A DNA stretch of 64,000 nucleotides from Chionoecetes opilio (taxonomy: Eukaryota; Arthropoda; Malacostraca; Decapoda; Majidae): NCBI GenBank assembly GCA_016584305.1, contig JACEEZ010026182.1, positions 99,632 through 163,631 on the forward strand. The letters are read 5' to 3'. The position numbers and the translations under genes were made by a program. Positions 10,359-21,555 of the stretch are shown here, in pieces (position 1 is the first letter of the stretch; the number at the start of each line of letters is the position of its first letter). The notes beneath the pieces are model-generated. The model made no database searches, was not told the origin of the DNA, and saw nothing but the letters and a program-made list of their open reading frames with translations.

Positions 10359-10359
10359 G

Positions 10360-10700
10360 ATACGGGAAAAGTTTCCTACGTTGGTTTTCAGGGCGCTCCC
10401 AGGGGCGGATTAATTTTCTTGAAAACCTTAGAAAAAACACTTTTACCGCGGAAATTTTTTTTAAGGGCCATCTTTTGCTATTAACCATAGATGTAGCATA
10501 CAGTAACCTTCGTATTGGGGACAAATTTTGGGGAAGGGGGTCGAATAATGCGGGGTTTAAAATAATAATAATTTAAAAAAAAAATTAAAAAATAAAAATT
10601 TGTAGGGGAATATAGAAAAATTTCTAAGTCGGCAAAACAAAAAACTTTAGAAAAATCAGTAAAAAAATAAATTTTACAGTAAAAATACATACAGTACTGT
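10360..10700. other. Unassigned AT-rich stretch
   Basis: A-rich and T-rich low-complexity sequence with no recognisable gene or repeat family. Confidence 0.5.
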
Positions 10701-10719
10701 ACAGGGGGTAGCGTCGTAC

Positions 10720-11290
10720 TATCAGTCCCAGTCTGGCAGCGGCGCCGGCAGCAGATATGATGGGGAGATTTCCTCCTCCTTCTTGGGTTGCTTAAAGGCT
10801 GCAGGGCCCCTGAGGAGCCCTTGATCCCTGGTGAATTCTATGTGCTATACAGGCGTGTGTGAATTTTCCTTCAGGAAGGGACAGTGAGGTGGTGACAGGT
10901 GTTTGTCCTGAGTTGGCAGGGCGCCAGGGGGGAGGTCGCTCCCAGCAGGGTGGGGAGGGTTTTAGTCATTTCTATTATTATACATCGAGGATTTTGGTGG
11001 TTTTTATAAAAGCGTCATTATCTAGGTCATGTATACCCGCGTGTACCTTAATAAGAAAATTTTAAAGGGGTTGAGGTGGGGGGGTAGCCAGTGAAGGGAA
11101 AAAATTTTTGCCCCGGCCACCCGTAATAACGGAAAAAGTGTCCATGTACTGTGACATGCCTTTAACCATTGACTTACCCTGACTTTTTGACCCCTATCAA
11201 AAGTCTTGTTTACTTTTGGTTTGGTCGAGAAGTTAGAAACAGTTTTTCATTGGTGGGGACTGAGACAATTTGATGAATCATTATCGTCAA
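10720..11290 (+). repeat. Degraded core of element B (long subfamily)
   Basis: Weakly follows 24835-25600: CAGTCTGGCAGCGGCGCC, GAGCCCTTGATCCCTGGTGA, CATTATCTAGGTCATGTA and GGTCGAGAAGTTAGAAACAG occur in the same order. Differences are mostly in homopolymer runs. Confidence 0.5.
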
Positions 11291-11569
11291 ACCCAAATCA
11301 GGGCCTCCTCCTGTTAAAAACCCGAGGGAGGCTTTTCTGGATACGTAGTAAGGGGGTAGTATCTAGGCGGTGGGAGAGCGGGGGGTGGGGAATACGACCT
11401 CCGTTGCTGGATCTGGTTTTCCCAAGGGTCAAAGGCCCGACATCGCCAATACAACATTTGGACAAACAAAAAACCACAAAATTCAGTACAAAAGTATATG
11501 TCGTGATGGGTCATAATGCTCGCCTGGCTGCCTGGCCTCTAACCTCCCCATCACTCAGACAGCCTACCT

Positions 11570-11655
11570 ATCCTTTAAAAAAAAAAAAAAAAATTTAAAA
11601 AAAAATAAGAGTTAAAAAAAAAAAAAAAATAAAGTTTAAAAAAAAAAAAAAAAAA
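11570..11655 (+). repeat. A-rich low-complexity tract
   Basis: Long A runs interrupted by TTTAA and TAAAGTT, followed by the left end of a B element. Confidence 0.9.
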
Positions 11656-11669
11656 GGAGGAGTCGAATA

Positions 11670-11860
11670 CAGTAGGTCCCGTTTTAGAAATTTGGGATAC
11701 GAGAATCCGATGTACAATGTGTAAATTGGGGGCCATTTTCAATATACAAGATCGAAAATCCCAAAGCTAGACATTCAAACTGGTGTGAAAAAAAAATTTC
11801 CCCAATATTTACTAAAGTAAATTAAAATTATTTACTATAATTTTAAAGTCATTTACTGAC
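11670..11860 (+). mobile_element. Element B, left end, interrupted by A
   Basis: The degraded start CAGTAGGTCCCGTTTTAG is followed by the B subterminal sequence (TACGAGAATCCGATG, GACATTCAAACTGG) up to TTTACTGAC. Element A is inserted at the following TA. B resumes at 13430 with TATGATTTAACCTAAGG and is lost after about 13455. Confidence 0.75.
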
Positions 11861-11978
11861 TACACTACCCTCCCGAGTTTCACGCTATGCGAGTTTCGCG
11901 ATCCTCGAGTTTCGTGCTGAGTCCTAAATTCTTATCATCCCGACTTTCGCGCATTATATCCCCGAGTTTTGCGTTTTT

Positions 11979-11981
<3 letters not shown>

Positions 11982-12040
<59 letters not shown>

Positions 12041-12079
12041 GTGTGTGTGTGTGTGTTTGTGGTGTGTGTGGTGTGTGTG

Positions 12080-12133
<54 letters not shown>

Positions 12134-12153
12134 TGTGTGTGTGTGGTGTGTGT

Positions 12154-12183
<30 letters not shown>
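11982..12183 (+). repeat. (GT)n microsatellite, about 200 bp
   Basis: Nearly pure GT with rare interruptions, located between the T-tract and the tail of SINE1 in element A copy 2. Confidence 0.95.
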
Positions 12184-12184
<1 letters not shown>

Positions 12185-12596
12185 CCTACAGCGCCGTTAG
12201 GCAGTGACCTCCAGGGGTGGGATGGTAGGCCCTGGAGGTTAACTTGAGGGCTGTGATGGTTGGCCCTTGCCCGTGGTGGCGCATAGAATTTCTATAGTGA
12301 CGCCTGTGATTAGAGGCTCATGCCACCCCGTGTCCTCCGATGCACTCGCAATCGAAGGTAGAGTTAATGGGCAGCGTGTGGGTGTTCTTAGGCCACTCAA
12401 CGGTGCAGAGAAAGATTTCAAGTGGATTTTACAGCCCTCATCAAGGATCGAACTCTGATCACCGAGAAACGCCACTCGGAGATTTCTTCTTCTTCTTGTG
12501 ACCCTTTCTGCTTAGTATCACCTTATAGGTCGTCTGTCAAGCTCGTGCTCGAGCTTGACATATATCTTGACGCTAACCACTCTGCTACCGCCTCCC
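12183..12596 (-). mobile_element. SINE1 inside element A copy 2
   Basis: Minus-strand head at 12596 (box A near 12590-12570), box B GAGTTCGATCC near 12452. Between them lie the hairpin TGTCAAGCTC…GAGCTTGACA (12536-12562) and the (AAG)n end of SINE2 (12483-12500). Confidence 0.8.
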
Positions 12597-13688
12597 ATAA
12601 GAGACGTACAGGACACGTCTTCCTTCCTTCCTGTTTAGTATAGTATTATAATAGGCTTAGTATAGCTTGTAGTTTTGCTTTGTTTTTTTCCATTTGTTTG
12701 TGTTTTTCTCTACAGGAGCAGCCGGTGTCGCATAAGATAGGTAACACCTCGAAATAAGTAGCACCTTACCGTACACCCCGCCGTTCCTTACTATTTACCA
12801 CAAAATACTCCTTTATAAGTGGATTAACCATGACGGTGTGGGTACTGTGGTTTCTGGAGGTACTGGAGGAGACAGGAGAGAAGAGAGGAAGGCATTGTGA
12901 CAGTGTTATTGCCGTATAACACTGTCACACAACCATCAGCTGACAAGATATGTGTCAAGCTCACTCACTCAGACCAAAACAGCATCCGCTGGGTGACTCC
13001 CAACTCAAGCTCCTCTCCTCCCTCCTCTTCTCTACGTAGTGTTGGCCGAAGCCACCACCCCAGGAGGCGGGTCACAAACCCTAGGCTAACACCCAGTACC
13101 CATTCACTGCTGCGTGGACAGGGGCTTGGGGCATTTTCAGGATATTTTTTTGGGGAAAAAGTGAGTCTTATAAGCTGTAAAATACGGTAGGTACACAGCC
13201 CTCAAGTTAACCTCCAGGGTCTACCATCCCACCCCTGGAGGTCACTGCCTAACGGCGCTGTAGACACACGCACACACACACACATATAAAAAAAAAAAAA
13301 TATAAAAAATAAATAAAACGGACTAAATAAGCATTTTTACAGTGTTTTTAATACCCGAGTTTCGCGATCCGCGAGTTTCGCGCTATGCCTCCGGAAGAAA
13401 GCAAGCGCGAAACTCGGGAGAGTAGTGTATATGATTTAACCTAAGGTTGTATGATAACACTGGCCGACACCAAAAATGGTTCAGAGTTCATTGTGTGTGG
13501 GTTGGAAAGCATTTTCGCTGCTGATTTCAAAAATGGCATTGCTTTTTCTCTAGCACATATAGTTTTTTAAATATCGGCATTTTAAATTTTAATAGCTATT
13601 ATAATTAAATACGTACACATAAACCTCGATTTACCGGACCTCGATTTCCCGGATATCGGATTTGCCGGACAAAATCCGAGGTCCGGGG

Positions 13689-13784
<96 letters not shown>
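13689..13784. repeat. (AT)n followed by long T-tract
   Basis: About 60 bp of AT repeats and about 34 T residues inside element G. Confidence 0.95.
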
Positions 13785-13786
<2 letters not shown>

Positions 13787-13869
13787 GTTGAAATGCCTGG
13801 TCCTGTTCGTAAATTGACAAAGTTGTCCAGCAGTCCGAGCGTCTCCTGTCACCCCTGGTCAGTTTCCGC

Positions 13870-14212
13870 GCTTCCCGCCAGGTGGCAGCATGCTCAGCAG
13901 TCGTATTGTTTACATTTGGGTACACGACACTCACGGTTCACCTGCACACCCTCCGTTAGTCCCCTGACCCCCACTGCCCCTGGTGCAGGAACGTCTCTTG
14001 AGACTATTGAACTCTTTCTGCTGCCTCCCGCCAGGTGGCAGCATGCTCAGCGGTCGTATTGTTTACATTTGGGCACACGACACAAGCGGTTCACCTGCAC
14101 TGCCTCAGTTAGTCTCCTGACCCCCAATGTTCCTGGTGCAGGTACGTCTCTTGAGACTATTGAACACTTTCTGCTGCCTCCCGCCAGGTGGCAGCATGCT
14201 CAGCGGACGTAA
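13870..14212 (+). repeat. 153-bp tandem repeat, about 2.2 copies
   Basis: CCGCCAGGTGGCAGCATGCT starts near 13875, 14028 and 14181, giving an exact 153-bp period. Because the period is a multiple of three, a frame stays open across 13793-14212 and reads the periodic peptide PARWQHAQ…LHLGTRH…TSLETIE. I do not recognise the peptide and treat it as a by-product of the repeat. Confidence 0.9.
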
Positions 14213-14403
14213 AAGTCTGCGGCGGGGTAGTTGATATTGGTGGTTGCCGGACAGTAAATACTAGAGTAGGATAAGCCTCCAGGGGTGGGTAATGTGGGTT
14301 TTTTTTTATTTTATTCTCTTACCGACTTCTTTATAGGGACTGGCAACTAAGCAGACTTTGTGTTACCCGTTTTTGTTGTGCCCTTGGCCAGTTATTTGTG
14401 ACG

Positions 14404-14437
<34 letters not shown>

Positions 14438-14523
14438 TCGGACAGTTGCGTTTCCCGGACATTTGCGGTTCCCAGACCAGTGCTCCCCCCCCCATTAGTC
14501 CGGGAAATCGAGGTTTATGTGTA

Positions 14524-14990
14524 TATATAATTATATAATTAATCGAAACAATCCCCCTACGTTAATATATATTACTCGTAATTAAATTATGGTTGTGCCT
14601 GCGGCTTTATTAGGACCTAATGTACATATCTGGCAAAAAATATACTTAAATTATGTTCCAAATATATCCGAAAATGTGCCACATCTTGGAAATTTCCGAA
14701 AATATCACAGTAAATTTTGACTTTAGATATACACCTTTTTCACTGTCAACAAGAGGTTTGTACATACAGTTGAACCTGCCAGGTGAGTCTTTCGGTCGTA
14801 CTGGACATTCCTTTTGTTTGTAATGTTTGCTGTCCGCTCTAGAGAAAACAAAGAAAACACATGTGCCTAGTGTAACCTAACTGGAGTCCTAGAAGCAAGG
14901 AGATTACCTTCAGGTTCCCACACAGATTCCACTGCTGTTCTTCATTTTTAAAACAGCAGATAACAAAGTCTTCAAGTTTCATAAGTTTCA
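14524..14990. other. Unassigned AT-rich stretch
   Basis: Nothing recognisable apart from AT-rich sequence between element G and the pseudogene that follows. Confidence 0.5.
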
Positions 14991-14994
14991 CTCA

Positions 14995-15839
14995 TTTCAT
15001 GGCCACACGAAATTTGGAACACTCGGAAGTTTATTTCCTTTATGCAGAAGAACGGCCTTTAGCGTGTTTTTTTCCTGAATCTATGAACAGCCGCCACTCA
15101 CTCTCATCAAAAGTGTGAGACTCCAAAGTTGTTCCATGAGTGTGTCAACATCAAAGCAGTAACAGAGCTTGGTTCCATTTTGAAGAAGCTTGAAAGTTCT
15201 TTATGTCTACGACGAAACGTGGTGATGAGAACTCCTTTTGTAGAAAATTCCTTTCCCTTTGAGACGAGATCCAAGGACTTCACTTTTCTCCTTGGGTAGA
15301 TCTAGGTCCCTAGCAAGGTCATGTAGCATTCCTGACGGATGAATTTGGGCTTTTGTTGTCTGCCATTTCTTGAAAGTCTGATCCATGGGATTATCCTCCT
15401 CGTTCGAATCTGATTACTTATAGCACTTGCAATTGGAACATTTGAAACTGGGAGATCAGGACCATGTGGCACAGGCCTGATGGCAGAAGGTACATCAGGA
15501 TACCTGATTTTAGCCGCGTTTTTATGAATATCCTTTGATTTTAGTGAGGCAGAAGTAGCAGTCAGTACTGTGATCCTTTTGTTCACGCCAAACCATTGGG
15601 ATGCCGAATGCCATGCCTGATGGCGTTGCCACGCACCATTCATTCAAGTGGTTCACACAGGGGTTGCATGCTACGTGGGGGGCCCCACTTCTTATCTTGA
15701 TCACCTATAGGGCACTTGAAGTAATGCAGATAATTTGCTTTAACATTCTTGTAAGAGGTTTCTTCGGGACTGTCAGGGGTAAAAATTCCACATATGTAAC
15801 AAAAATGTCCGATGCTTTCACACAGTTACGGCGCTCCAT
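14995..15839 (-). pseudogene. Multi-copy arthropod TE-associated protein with N-terminal Cys motifs, broken
   Basis: The likely start is MERRNCVKASDIF at 15839. A one-base shift near 15805 leads to [34 protein letters not shown] and [20 protein letters not shown], then [13 protein letters not shown]. The next block is IRYPDVPSAIRPVPHG. Further blocks in changing frames follow, including LGSRLKGKEF near 15260 and LKAVLLHKGNKLPSVP near 15040. Paired cysteines (CYICG, CNPCVNH, CYFC) suggest zinc binding. The sequence resembles uncharacterised proteins repeated many times in arthropod genomes; that is from memory, not a search. At least three frame breaks make it non-functional. Confidence 0.7.
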
Positions 15840-16305
15840 CACAGCCCGGTACAAGGTACTATATACGGTAAACCAACTAAAATTAGGACTCCAAAAATCA
15901 AACACATCATATCTGCAAAGAAAAATAAAATGTTTAAACATATGTCAATAGCTGTACGATCAGTAGGTAAAAATGTACTACACAGCCTGCTAACCCCTCG
16001 CCAATACGCAGCGCGCACACCCTCCCCTGCTCACTGCACAAACCACACTGACTCAAAAACACTGCACTGCCCTAAAAGGCTTGAGAAAAGAAAAGATTAA
16101 GATTTTAAAAATGAAAACATTGAATAAACCTATTTCTGCTGATTTTACCCATTTTTTTTTCATAAATTTGCGTCTGGGTTCTCAAAAACTGGACGTGATA
16201 GAGTTAATTGAACATAGATTCGAGTTCAGCAGGGTCGTTTTACCTATAATCAGCTTCATTTAGTCCAGAACCATATCTTCGATTTTTTTTTGTGACCAGT
16301 GTAAT

Positions 16306-16480
16306 CAATCTGAAAATATGATAATTCTGGGGGCTCGGTACGACACTTTTGGCCCTACAAAAATTCACATCCTGGACGATGTACAATGATTCAGATGCAC
16401 AGAGACGAGTTTGTGGGCAGTGGAAGAGGACTGCGCACCCCTCCCTTATCCCTTACCTACCCTACCCTCTCGAGTCTTCA
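16306..16480 (+). repeat. Element B internal fragment (short subfamily)
   Basis: AATCAATCTGAAAATATGAT, CCTGGACGATGTACAATGAT and GTTTGTGGGCAGTGGAAGAG match, in reverse complement, 8830-9010 of B copy 1. The B right end lies at 20010-20341, so the two may be halves of one copy split by element H. Confidence 0.65.
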
Positions 16481-16860
16481 ATCCTACCTCCCCTCCCTTT
16501 CTTGCAACCCCCTTCCCCCTTCTCCCCCCTTTCTCATTCCCCTCCACCCACCCTTTACTCCCTTCCCCCTACTCCCATGACCACGTGGTGATGCCACCCC
16601 CCCCCTTACTCCCTACCCCCTACTCCCATGACGACGTGGTGATGGGGGAAGGGGTAGGGAGTAGGGGTGGGGTGGTGGATCCACCCCCGTTTTAACCACT
16701 CACACCCCAACAAAGCCTTCTCCATCCCCTATCCCCCCCCCCACGTTTCCCCACCAACACCATCACCCCTTCTTTATTACAACCCGCCTCCCCGTTTCCC
16801 CCCTTCTCCATTACCAACACAACCCTTTTTCTCCCACCTTCATCTCTAGCCCCGGCCCCC
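16430..16860 (+). repeat. C/CT-rich low-complexity region
   Basis: Runs of CCCC and CCTACTCCCATGAC repeats; the block around 16563-16580 recurs at 16613-16635. No coding sequence is supported. Confidence 0.8.
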
Positions 16861-16914
16861 CTTCTCCATCACCATGGCAACACACACCCACGTGTGAGGC
16901 ATGTTGCATGAGGC

Positions 16915-19850
16915 ATGGCTCTTGATGCTATCGTGATAGTTCATGGCACTGTCGTGGTTATCGTAACTCTATCGTGACGACAAAATAAACCGTTGATTTT
17001 CCCCATTCGTGACTTTGTCTTACAGCTGTCATGACTCCATCGTGCCCATCTTACGACCGTCATGACACATACGTCCCAGTAGGGTCCCAATAGCGCATGG
17101 GGGTAATTTTTCAAAGTCAATATTTTTTCACGTATTTTGTGGTATTCTGCCTTGTACTTAGAAACTGTCATGTGAAAAGTTTCAGGCTAATCGGTTAAAT
17201 ATTTAGAGGTGGCGGATCGATCTTGAAAAATTTCCTCTTTTCGCCCTCAGGTCATGGACCACGAGAAAGCAAACTGAAGTTTGGCTTCTTGGCCATAGTG
17301 TTCCTACTATCACAGGAGCAAAACTTTCCCCGCCGTGGAGAGTTTTACGACAATTTTTTTACGCACACAAGGAAGAGAAGAAGACGGTGCAGCAGAGGCA
17401 GCTGAGGCTGCAAAGGAGGTCCTCGACTTTGGACACGAGCTAGGATCCCCACCATCGCAGAAACTAGCGTGAGGAGGAAGATTTCTGGACTTTTTGACGA
17501 GTGGAAGATCCTGAGCAAAAGCAAAGAATAACCTGGAGTCACGCCTGCCCAAAAACAGAAGACCTTCCAAGAAAGTCTCCCCGACCTTTTTGGGCATCGC
17601 CCACTCCCACGCCCTCACTCTGATGACCATTCCTGAAGACAAGGAATTCCTTCTTGCCCAGCGGGAGAAGGGGAGGCGGGGTTCGATGGCTGGTCTGGAC
17701 CCAAAAAGCTGAAACAATCGGTTTGCGACTGAAAGCTCTCTCTCACGTAGCCGTCAACAGACGCCAAAAGGAGAAGAGATGGTGGAGCTGGAGTCGTCAT
17801 CGTCTGAGTCATCAAGTCCAGCCAACGCTGCCAAAAACATCGACTTCTTCTTCCGACGCCGGGGTCGCTTCTCCACCAAAGCGATTGAGGAAAAGGGGCA
17901 CGAAAGTCCTTCCTATCCCTGATCTCGTCGGAAACCCTTGACAGAACTGGTGTCAGTAGCCGCCAAGCCCTTTGAATTGTGGCGGCTACGGCAAGTAGCT
18001 TGGGCCACGATCCACAAGAGCTTGTGTTTAATCCCGAGTCCATTCGACAGGCAAGAGCGAAGTACAGGTCCACTTTGGCGAAGGACATCAAAGAGACTTT
18101 CAGTCCTCTTACCCCCCTTACCGTTCATTGGGGCGGGAAGATCCTTCCTCAGGACGATGGCACTCGCGCGAAAGACTCGCCATCCCGTCACAGGAGAAGG
18201 AGTGGAAAAGCTCTAGGAGTCCGGGAAAATGGTGATGCCCCCGCTACAGCTGTGTTCGAGGGTCTAGAAGACTGGGGGGTCCAGGAACGAGTCGTGGCGA
18301 TGTGCTTCGACACAACCAGTGCCAACACTGGAGCCATCAATGGTGCATGCACCATCTTTTAACAGAAGATTGGGCCGACCCCCCGTTTCACTTGCTTGCC
18401 GTCATCACGTCCACGAATTTGTCCTTGAGGAAGGCCTTTTCTACGTGTTTGGGGTCCTCTTCTGGTCCTGAGATCACCTCTTCTCTCGCTTCAAGGATAC
18501 TGGTCTTACATCAACCAGTCAGCAATAAAACCCTCCCACCAACGAAGATCTGCCGGAGACTCTGGTCTCCAAGAGGGACGATCTCATTTAAGGTTTGAAC
18601 GTCTGCTTCAGACAAAGCAGCCCGTGACGAATATAAGGAAAATCGCTGAGCTGAGCATCCTTTTCCTCGGCGGCGCTCTTCCGAAGACCTTGATCCGTAG
18701 CCCCGGAGCGCTCATCGAGCGCATTGGATGGCGCGTATCATTTTCGCTCTGAAGATGATCTTGTTTCGGGAGCAGCTGACTGGAGTCGTCACACCTCGAG
18801 AAATGTCAGCCCTCCAGCGGTTCTCATCGTTCGGGAACCGAGATCTACGCCTGCGAGGTTCGAATCGACGGTTCCATCCCACGCTCCCCCCAACGATCTT
18901 GGATTCGTAAGGACATCCTTCAGTACCGCGACGAAAGTATTTGGAAGGCCTGCTTCACCACTCTGAGCCGCCATTTCTGGTACTTGAGCGAAGATTCATT
19001 GGCTGTCACTGTTCGACTCACGTCTCCCTGTCTCCCACAAAAAAAGCAATCGTACAGGCCATTCTCTACGATGAAGGAGCCGAGGGAAAAAGCCAAGCGA
19101 ATAAACCTCCCATCATCACAAGTTCCTGCGGCAACACTGCCTCCTTCACCACGAAAAAATTCCTCGCCTCTTCGAAGCTCTTGATATCAAGACCGACTTC
19201 CTGTCCGCCAACCCCCGGAAGTGGCAGGAAGAGGAATGTACGTCGAGGCTTGCCGCCGAATCGAGGGGCTTCGCGTCGTCAACGACACAGCCGAGCGAGG
19301 AGTTTGGGGCTCATCCAGTCCTTCAACCTCCGGCTGACCAAAGACGAGGAACAGCGCCAGTTCCTCCTCCAAGTTGTGGAGGCCCATCGCCATCAAAAAG
19401 CCCGGGACCTCGAAGGCTTCCCTTCCCGGCCAAGCCGGCCACAATGAGTGGGGTGGCTCCCCATGATACCCCCCCCACCGAGGGGCTAATACTCACCAAG
19501 AGGGGGACCAGCAGCCCTGCTGGGGAAGGGATGTCCGGCTTGTCCGCTTTCAAGAGATGACATCCCCTCCTTAATAGGCCAGTGCATAAGGGTAAATAAC
19601 AAAGTTGTAATCCGCCACCCTTAAATATCAACCAATTGAGGTCAAACTTTGCATACGATGGTTTCTTGCATAGATGCACCATTACACTAAAGTAGGAAGA
19701 AAAATTCAAACTTTTGATTTTTATTGGCACCCTAATGTACAGGCAGCGTGACATTGTTGTGAGGCTATCGTGGTCTGCGTTTATCGTGGACAAATTTCAC
19801 GATAGCGTCAATAATCAAATTTGTGGCGCTATCGTGGCTCGATTATGGAA
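16915..19850 (+). mobile_element. Element H: unclassified DNA transposon with CTATCGTGA subterminal repeats
   Basis: Both flanks of a broken protein gene contain many copies of a TATCGTG / CACGATA motif (16929, 16965, 17037 on the left; 19765, 19780, 19797, 19832 on the right). Clustered short subterminal repeats around a single gene are typical of DNA transposons. I could not define exact termini or a target duplication. Confidence 0.5.
17390..19450 (+). pseudogene. Large TE-derived protein gene, heavily frameshifted
   Basis: Ordered blocks on the plus strand include DEWKILSKSKE near 17497, HALTLMTIPEDKEFLLAQRE at 17612-17671 and REKGRRGSMAGLDPKK. The 17979-18360 frame carries ARAKYRSTLAKDIKETFS, LTVHWGGKILP and ERVVAMCFDTTSANTGAING. 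HEFVLEEAF and SSSGPEIT lie near 18420-18480, and ALDIKTDFLSANPRKWQEEE (19170-19230) with TKDEEQRQFLLQVVEAHRH (19332-19388) are near the end. The MCFDTT…NTG motif and overall order match, as far as I recall, a protein repeated in many arthropod genomes and annotated only as uncharacterised. Stops and frame changes occur every 100-300 bp. It may encode the transposase of element H. Confidence 0.7.
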
Positions 19851-20009
19851 TGTGTGAAGGGAGCTCAAGTGATCAAGGGGAGGAGGAAGAACTCTAACCC
19901 AGTCATCCCTGCAAACGCAGTCACCCCTGTTTTCTCTCGAGCCTAGGAGAGAAAACAGGGACTCTCAGCTGGCTACTTGCCAGCTTCCTGTCTCCCCACA
20001 CAACATTAC

Positions 20010-20341
20010 CACTTGTGAGTGTTATGCATGTTTTATGTTTAATTAATGTGCACATTTGTGCAGTTATGTTATTTTGTGTGCTATTTTCTCTTTCAGAATG
20101 CTTTTTCTACAGAATAGATAGTACAGTGTGGGTAATATAGGCGCCATGTGTTTGTTGTGTTTGCTATAGTTTATTTTAGCTTGAAAAACACGTCTTTTTT
20201 TCTTTTCTTTTTTTAATTGATGGGGTCCTAGAACCAAACCTATATTTTACCATTAGTTATGTGTTTCGTTATACGAGATTTCGCTTTACGAGTATGCCAG
20301 GTGGAACCTAACTGCTCATATCTTCGGGACCTCCCTGTAAT
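20010..20341 (+). mobile_element. Element B, right end
   Basis: GTTTTATGTTTAATTAATGT, TTTATTTTAGCTTGAAAAAC, TTGATGGGGTCCTAG and the terminal …CTTCGGGACCTCCCTGTA match the right third of other B copies. The T-tract that hosts A copy 3 elsewhere is uninterrupted here. Confidence 0.8.
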
Positions 20342-20654
20342 GTCGAAGTCCGAATAATGAGGGTCCGAATACGAGAGGGTTTACTGTATTCTTGTGAAGG
20401 GGATTGAAAGTACTGCTAAAATAGAAGCGATCAGGAGCACTTTTATCCCCTTAGCCAGTTTTGCTAGCAGCGATCACGGCAGAAAAACAACAAACCTAGT
20501 GATGGAGGTGAGGTTTTCGTGATAGAAATGACATTTCAAGAGTACAGTGATGAAATGGCAGAGCCTCGCTCATATTCATAACTTGTACATGGATTTCTTA
20601 TTAATAAAATGTTGCCACAGCGAATCTTTAATGTTTGTTCTTGGAGTTGATTAG

Positions 20655-20990
20655 GGCTGCAAAAATTTAAGGAACCCTGTGAGCCCTGTCGAGGTCTTGT
20701 GAGGTTATAACAGGCGTGGCTGTCTTCTTCAGGAAGGTATAGAAGAGGCGGGTGACCGAGTGTTGTCTTGATGGATGGACGCCAGCAGGGTGGGCAGGGC
20801 AAAGGTGGTGAAGTTCAGGGCGAAGAGTAATAAGAGTGGGAGCAACACGATGGGAGTGGAAGCCTAGACACTGCAGCAGCAAGCGTTCAATGGTCTCTGG
20901 GAGGGTTCTGCACCAGGGGGAGTGATCGAGGGTCAGGGGACAATCACAAACGGTGCATGTGAGCCGTAAGTTTTGTGTGGTTCAGGCAGA
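20655..20990 (-). pseudogene. LINE pol C-terminal fragment with Cys/His motif
   Basis: On the minus strand CTVCDCPLTLDHS, then LPETIERLLLQCLGFHSHRV and a tail ending near SQDLDRAHRVP occur in two or three frames. A C-x2-C … H … C arrangement followed by a short tail is usual at the end of R1/jockey-type LINE proteins. Only about 110 residues are left and the upstream RT is absent. Confidence 0.6.
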
Positions 20991-21390
20991 GATTGACAAA
21001 ACAACAATGTTGGCGGCCCCCGCCATGGCCAAGCTGGCGGCAAGTTGATGCTTGAATGAGTTGCCACAAACCGCCAACATCGATTAGTTTATCCCACTTT
21101 TGTGTTTATGGAATAAAAATTGCTAAAATTGCAACAAAAAAAGTTCTAAATTAACCTTGAAAATATTCTTAATATTACTTACACGCCAAATCATCCTTTA
21201 TATCCAATTCCCGATATCCATTCCTACGTACTTTTAGCAAAGTATGGCTACGTTAGCAAGCTAATCCCACTAACGTTAAAAGCATTTTGTCAAAGTTTTA
21301 TGAATAACTTTTTGACCATCATTGTTAGGTGGGAGTACTTTTAAGCACGGTAGCAAGCAAAAATATGAATACGGCTCCGAACCCTGGTGG
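20991..21390. other. Unassigned AT-rich stretch
   Basis: No recognisable coding sequence or repeat apart from the start of repeat D at its right edge. Confidence 0.5.
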
Positions 21391-21391
21391 T

Positions 21392-21555
21392 AAATGATAC
21401 ATCAACATTAGCAGTCGATAGATGGCGCTATTGGCAGCAATCTGCCGAACTTCAGACGCGGAACATAAAAAATAATAGCGTGAGGAGAGATTAGTTGATT
21501 TGAATGTCTTATGGTATTTGAAATACTTGAAACAGGTAAGTACTGAGGTACTGAG
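21392..21555. repeat. Repeat D, copy 2, left part
   Basis: Close match to 5080-5236 and, unlike that copy, intact across the TA where element C is inserted there. It is interrupted just downstream at another TA by element B. Confidence 0.75.

Larger units (their letters stand above)
11863..13427 (+). mobile_element. Element A, copy 2 (complete)
   Basis: A 1565-bp element with ends CACTACCCTCCCGAGTTTC and …CTCGGGAGAGTAGTG, flanked by TA at 11861-11862 and 13428-13429. Order inside: terminal region, T-tract and (GT)n, minus-strand SINE1 (12183-12596), a shared core including GCAGCCGGTGTCGCATAAG and a SINE2-like body (13036-13130), an inverted SINE-tail fragment (13194-13262), an AC/A tract, and the right terminal region. 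Uninterrupted B at 29105-29135 supplies the empty site. Confidence 0.9.
13616..14521. mobile_element. Element G: 906-bp TIR element
   Basis: Begins CACATAAACCTCGATTT and ends with the exact reverse complement AAATCGAGGTTTATGTG; both sides carry TA. Imperfect similarity continues inward (TCCGGGAAATCGAGG against CCTCGATTTCCCGGA). This resembles pogo/Tigger-derived non-autonomous elements. It contains (AT)n (13689-13750), a T-tract, a 153-bp tandem repeat and an A-tract (14406-14432). Confidence 0.85.

Noticed and set aside
11887..12247. Cys/Val-rich open frames
   Set aside because: Translation of (GT)n inside element A.
13793..14212. 139-residue open frame as a real gene
   Set aside because: Open only because the tandem period is a multiple of three; lies inside a TIR element and has no recognised homologue.
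17310..18191. Long minus-strand frames opposite the 17.4-19.45 kb pseudogene
   Set aside because: Family motifs (MCFDTT, KEFLLAQRE) are on the plus strand; the minus frames are shadows in GC-rich sequence.
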